Shown: positions 61,361-64,000 of the stretch, piece by piece
Position numbering within the stretch: position 1 is the stretch's first letter
Layout: every line of letters starts with the position of its first letter
Origin: Chitinophagaceae bacterium
Lineage (GTDB): Bacteria; Bacteroidota; Bacteroidia; Chitinophagales; Chitinophagaceae
Direction: 5' to 3'
Assembly (NCBI GenBank): GCA_003168265.1
Contig: PMSV01000015.1
Span: 1 to 64,000, forward strand
DNA length: 64,000 nt
Position numbers and translations under genes: made by a program
Notes under the pieces: generated by a model
Told to the model about the DNA's origin: nothing
The model's input: the letters and a program-made list of their open reading frames with translations, nothing else
Database searches by the model: none

Positions 61361-63718
61361 TCACTCCAATCTCAAACTCTTCACCGGGTTTGCAATGGCT
61401 GCCCGAAATGCCTGCCATCCGACCGTCAACCAGGCAACAACGATCGTCAAAAGCCCTGCAAAGCCGAATAGCCACCAATGCAGGTCCGTCCTATAAGCAA
61501 ACCCTTCAAGCCATTGATGGGATCCCCACCAGGCAATGGGAATTCCGATCACTGCAGAGATCAGCACCAGTTTCAGAAAATCAAAAGACATCATCGAAGC
61601 AATATTTCCAATACCTGCACCTAAGACTTTACGAATTCCGATTTCGCGGGTCCGCACCTGTGCCGTATAAGTAGCAAGTCCAAATAAACCGAGGCAGGAA
61701 ATAAATATCGCGATCAGGGAGAAATAGCTAAACAGGCTGCCCTCCTGCTGTTCGCTTTTATAGAGATTATTAAATGCATCGTCCAGAAATGCATAGTTAA
61801 ATGGATATTCCTCATTGTATCGGGCAAAAACAGCCGAAGCCGCTGCTATCACTTTTTTCGCGTCATTGGGACTTGTGCGGACATAGATCCTGTCAGCATA
61901 CTGGGGAATGTAGGCGAATAATACCGGGGAAATCTTCTCTTTCATGGAAGTGAAATGAAAGTCCTGTATAATGCCGATGATCGTGCCCTGTATTTTATGA
62001 ATGTCGAATCTTTTACCGATGGGATCCTTGATGCCGCTCTCCTTCAGAGCCGTCTCATTCAGGATAAAATGGGTGCTGTCTGCCGGAAAACCTGAAAAAT
62101 TATTTCCCTGCACCATCCTCATTTTAAAAAAAGGAATTAGGTCATCATCCACCATAAGCGGATGAATGATCAGGTTCTGCTTGGGGTCCTTTCCTTCCCA
62201 ATTCACATCACCGGAAAACCCTTCAAAATGAATGATATTCTGGTTCGAACGAGTGACCCCAAGAACTCCGGGCTGCTTCATGAGTTCAGCCTTTACCGCA
62301 TCGAAATGAGGCGACATATCCCGCATCCAGAATGAAAGGACATAGTTCTTATCATACCCAATTCCCTTGGTCTTGATATAATGAAGCTGGCTGTTGATGA
62401 CCATGGTCCCCACGATCAGAACAACGGAAAAGGTGAATTGAACTACGACAAGGGTCTTTCTTGCCATTCCATTGCCAATGCCAGCCATGGTCTTACCCTT
62501 CAGAGCCTTGATCGGATCAAAAGAAGAAAGCAATAATGCCGGGTAAATGCTGGAAAGGATCAGAGTTCCGAGGATGGATCCAAGCAGGAGCAGCCATATA
62601 TGATAATCCTTAAGGTCAAAAGTCAAAGCCTTACCGGAAAGCTGGTTAAAAATAGGCATCAGGGCTTCCGCGAGTGCAATCGCAAGGATGGAGGCCATGG
62701 TAAAAATCATCGTCGTTTCCAATATGAACTGAAAGAACAACTGACCCTTCCCTGCTCCCGAAATCTTTCTCATACTGATCTCCTTGGCCCGCAATAGCGA
62801 ACGGGCAGTGGAAAGATTCACATAATTTATACAGGCGATCAAAAGCGTAAGTATGCCGATCAGTATGAATATCCTTACGGTCGACATGCCCCTGTCCGTC
62901 ATGTCAGCATTGTACAGGTGCATCTTCTTCAATGGGAGCAGAAGGTATTCTGCATCCGTATCATCCGGTTTATGTTTTAGATGAATTTTAAGTATATCGT
63001 TTGCGAGTTGCTTGATCGAACTGCCCGGTTTCACAAGCAGGAAAGTGATATAATCCAGGATGCTGAAATTATTGGACATATCGCTGCCCTGCACCAGCAT
63101 GCTATTAAGATGCGCTTCCATCGGCATGATCAGGTCCGCCTGAATAGTCGAGTTCATAGGAAAATCCCTGATCACCCCGCTCACTATCCAGTTCACTTTC
63201 TTATCCGCAACGATCACCTTACCGACCGGATCCTCGTTCCCGAAAAAACGCTTCCCTGCGCTCTGCGTAATCACAACAGAACCATTATCCGTAAAAGGCT
63301 TGGTGCTATTTCCTTCGATCAGCGGGAAATCAAACAGGCTGAATAGCGTAGGATCAGCATAGATCGCAACCTGGTCTCCAAAGACCTTATCCTGGTATTT
63401 ATAAAGGGAAAAATCGTAATTGTTTTTTATTCTAACCTGTTCCTTTACCTCCGGCAATTCCTGCTTCGCAAAAGGCCCGATCGGCGCTACCCCCATTGTA
63501 AAAATCTGCTTGCTCGCACCTGTTCCGCCTGCAATTTCGAGGCGGTAGATATCCCCCGCATTGCGATGGAACCCATCAAAGCTCAGTTCATCCTGAACCC
63601 AAAGCAGGATCAGGACTCCAATTGCCAGCCCAATACTAAGTCCGGCAAGATTGATAAGGGAATAGAAGCGGTTCTTCAACAGGTTTCTCCAGGCTGTCTT
63701 CAGGTAATTTCTAATCAT
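61361..63718 (-). CDS. FtsX/MacB-type ABC transporter permease (4 of 4)
   Basis: 785 residues, starting MIRNYLKTAWRNLLKNRFYS and ending ANPVKSLRLE, with two MacB_PCD-FtsX modules and loops EISMRKISGA and EIGIRKVLGA. It is a paralogue of the three permeases at 2.8-10.2 kb but stands alone. A pair of 18-bp sites about 100 bp upstream matches those before permease 3, so the two genes may answer to the same regulator. No ATPase is encoded nearby; the substrate is unknown. Confidence 0.93.
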   Translation of the reverse strand: MIRNYLKTAWRNLLKNRFYSLINLAGLSIGLAIGVLILLWVQDELSFDGFHRNAGDIYRLEIAGGTGASKQIFTMGVAPIGPFAKQELPEVKEQVRIKNNYDFSLYKYQDKVFGDQVAIYADPTLFSLFDFPLIEGNSTKPFTDNGSVVITQSAGKRFFGNEDPVGKVIVADKKVNWIVSGVIRDFPMNSTIQADLIMPMEAHLNSMLVQGSDMSNNFSILDYITFLLVKPGSSIKQLANDILKIHLKHKPDDTDAEYLLLPLKKMHLYNADMTDRGMSTVRIFILIGILTLLIACINYVNLSTARSLLRAKEISMRKISGAGKGQLFFQFILETTMIFTMASILAIALAEALMPIFNQLSGKALTFDLKDYHIWLLLLGSILGTLILSSIYPALLLSSFDPIKALKGKTMAGIGNGMARKTLVVVQFTFSVVLIVGTMVINSQLHYIKTKGIGYDKNYVLSFWMRDMSPHFDAVKAELMKQPGVLGVTRSNQNIIHFEGFSGDVNWEGKDPKQNLIIHPLMVDDDLIPFFKMRMVQGNNFSGFPADSTHFILNETALKESGIKDPIGKRFDIHKIQGTIIGIIQDFHFTSMKEKISPVLFAYIPQYADRIYVRTSPNDAKKVIAAASAVFARYNEEYPFNYAFLDDAFNNLYKSEQQEGSLFSYFSLIAIFISCLGLFGLATYTAQVRTREIGIRKVLGAGIGNIASMMSFDFLKLVLISAVIGIPIAWWGSHQWLEGFAYRTDLHWWLFGFAGLLTIVVAWLTVGWQAFRAAIANPVKSLRLE

Positions 63719-63809
63719 GATTACAGGTTTGGTACGAAAATCAAACCATCTTCATGCCTAAAATAAGTGTAGTGATTTACAGTTAGTTAAAATTCAACAG
63801 AAATCCCCG

Positions 63810-63849
63810 GATTGCTATTTCGATACAGTGGGTGTCCGGAATTGATACA
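63810..63849 (-). promoter_or_regulatory. Twin 18-bp operator-like sites upstream of permease 4
   Basis: Sites 63810-63827 and 63832-63849 have the same 22-bp spacing and the same distance to the start codon as the pair before permease 3. Both sites end in GATACA. The second overlaps the region just before the stop of the acetyltransferase gene at the right edge. Confidence 0.5.
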
Positions 63850-63851
63850 AT

Positions 63852-64000
63852 TTATATGCCCGCTTTGCTACTCCTTCTCTCCATAATGAGGGTATCCCGC
63901 CAAATGCCGTTCATCTTACCGATTCTCTCCCTCCTGCCCATAATCCTGAATCCGCAATCTTCGTGAATTTTAATGCTCATTGCATTCTCAGGAAAGATAC
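63852..64000 (-). CDS. GNAT acetyltransferase, phosphinothricin-acetyltransferase-like, C-terminus
   Basis: Only the last 48 codons are inside the window; the gene continues past the right edge. It reads IFPENAMSIKIHEDCGFRIM, then GRRERIGKMNGIWRDTLIME and RRSSKAGI before TAA. The FPEN-x-x-S-x-x-x-H-x-x-CGF block and the GxW-x-DTxxxER ending are typical of the Pat/Bar/MnaT branch of GNAT enzymes, which acetylate amino groups such as those of phosphinothricin or methionine sulfone. The gene is transcribed toward the fourth permease. Confidence 0.85.
   Translation of the reverse strand, partial: IFPENAMSIKIHEDCGFRIMGRRERIGKMNGIWRDTLIMERRSSKAGI

Noticed and set aside
1-64000. tRNA and rRNA genes
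   Set aside because: I looked for T-loop and CCA-proximal patterns and conserved rRNA strings on both strands and saw none I could support; a tRNAscan run would settle it.

Overview
The window looks like a chromosomal segment from a member of the Bacteroidota, most likely a Chitinophagaceae-type soil or freshwater bacterium. The evidence is long MacB/FtsX-type permeases without their own ATPase, BlaI/BlaR1 regulation, carboxypeptidase-regulatory-like surface proteins, an RteC-domain protein, an ECF sigma factor, TonB uptake, and promoters of the Bacteroidota form TTTG-N19/20-TAnnTTTG. I found no rRNA, tRNA, cas gene or intact transposase. Many start codons had to be moved inward from upstream TTG codons.

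Layout: (1) 0-2.2 kb: 5' part of a secreted protein made of near-identical bacterial Ig-like (Big_1) repeats, leaving the left edge on the minus strand. (2) 2.8-10.2 kb: three tandem FtsX-type permeases; a fourth sits at 61.4-63.7 kb. (3) 10.4-12.8 kb: AraC and XRE regulators and a small sigma-region-4-like protein. (4) 12.9-15.8 kb: three overlapping genes resembling hydroxamate siderophore arm synthesis. (5) 16.2-17.9 kb: a kumamolisin-type peptidase. (6) 17.9-25.8 kb: biotin genes in two divergent groups (bioF with a CADD-like protein and an aminotransferase; bioB-bioD-bioA), separated by an RteC-domain gene and an ECF sigma factor. (7) 27.7-34.7 kb: two large PAS histidine kinases, a CheY-like protein, a separate LuxR-type DNA-binding protein and a separate receiver. 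(8) 34.7-36.4 kb: about 1.7 kb of noncoding DNA rich in hairpins, with two short-repeat arrays and a family of hairpin elements. (9) 36.4-40 kb: a Gfo/Idh/MocA oxidoreductase, a creatininase-fold protein, a CAP-domain protein and a small membrane protein. (10) 40-43 kb: an MgtA-type P-ATPase preceded by a 32-residue hydrophobic ORF. (11) 43-46 kb: YefM/YoeB, a serine hydrolase and a PIN module whose toxin is cut short. (12) 46.3-54.7 kb: a DUF4386 protein, transposase debris, a siderophore-type TonB receptor, and a convergent ApbE/DUF2271-PepSY-repeat protein group preceded by BlaI/BlaR1. (13) 54.9-61 kb: an outer-membrane barrel, cupin, S1/P1 nuclease, methyltransferase and a glycosyltransferase-HAD fusion. 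(14) The right edge holds the C-terminus of a GNAT acetyltransferase.

Themes: cofactor synthesis (biotin), possible iron handling (siderophore-like genes, TonB receptor, ApbE/PepSY), envelope export (permeases), stress signalling, and at least four decayed genes (IS4-like transposase, HxlR, DUF1801, PIN). The least explained signals are the four-copy hairpin element at 35.9-36.2 and 39.4 kb, the 31-bp repeat arrays next to it, a paired 18-bp site about 100 bp upstream of two permease genes 53 kb apart, the 32-residue ORF before mgtA, and the CADD-like protein beside bioF.
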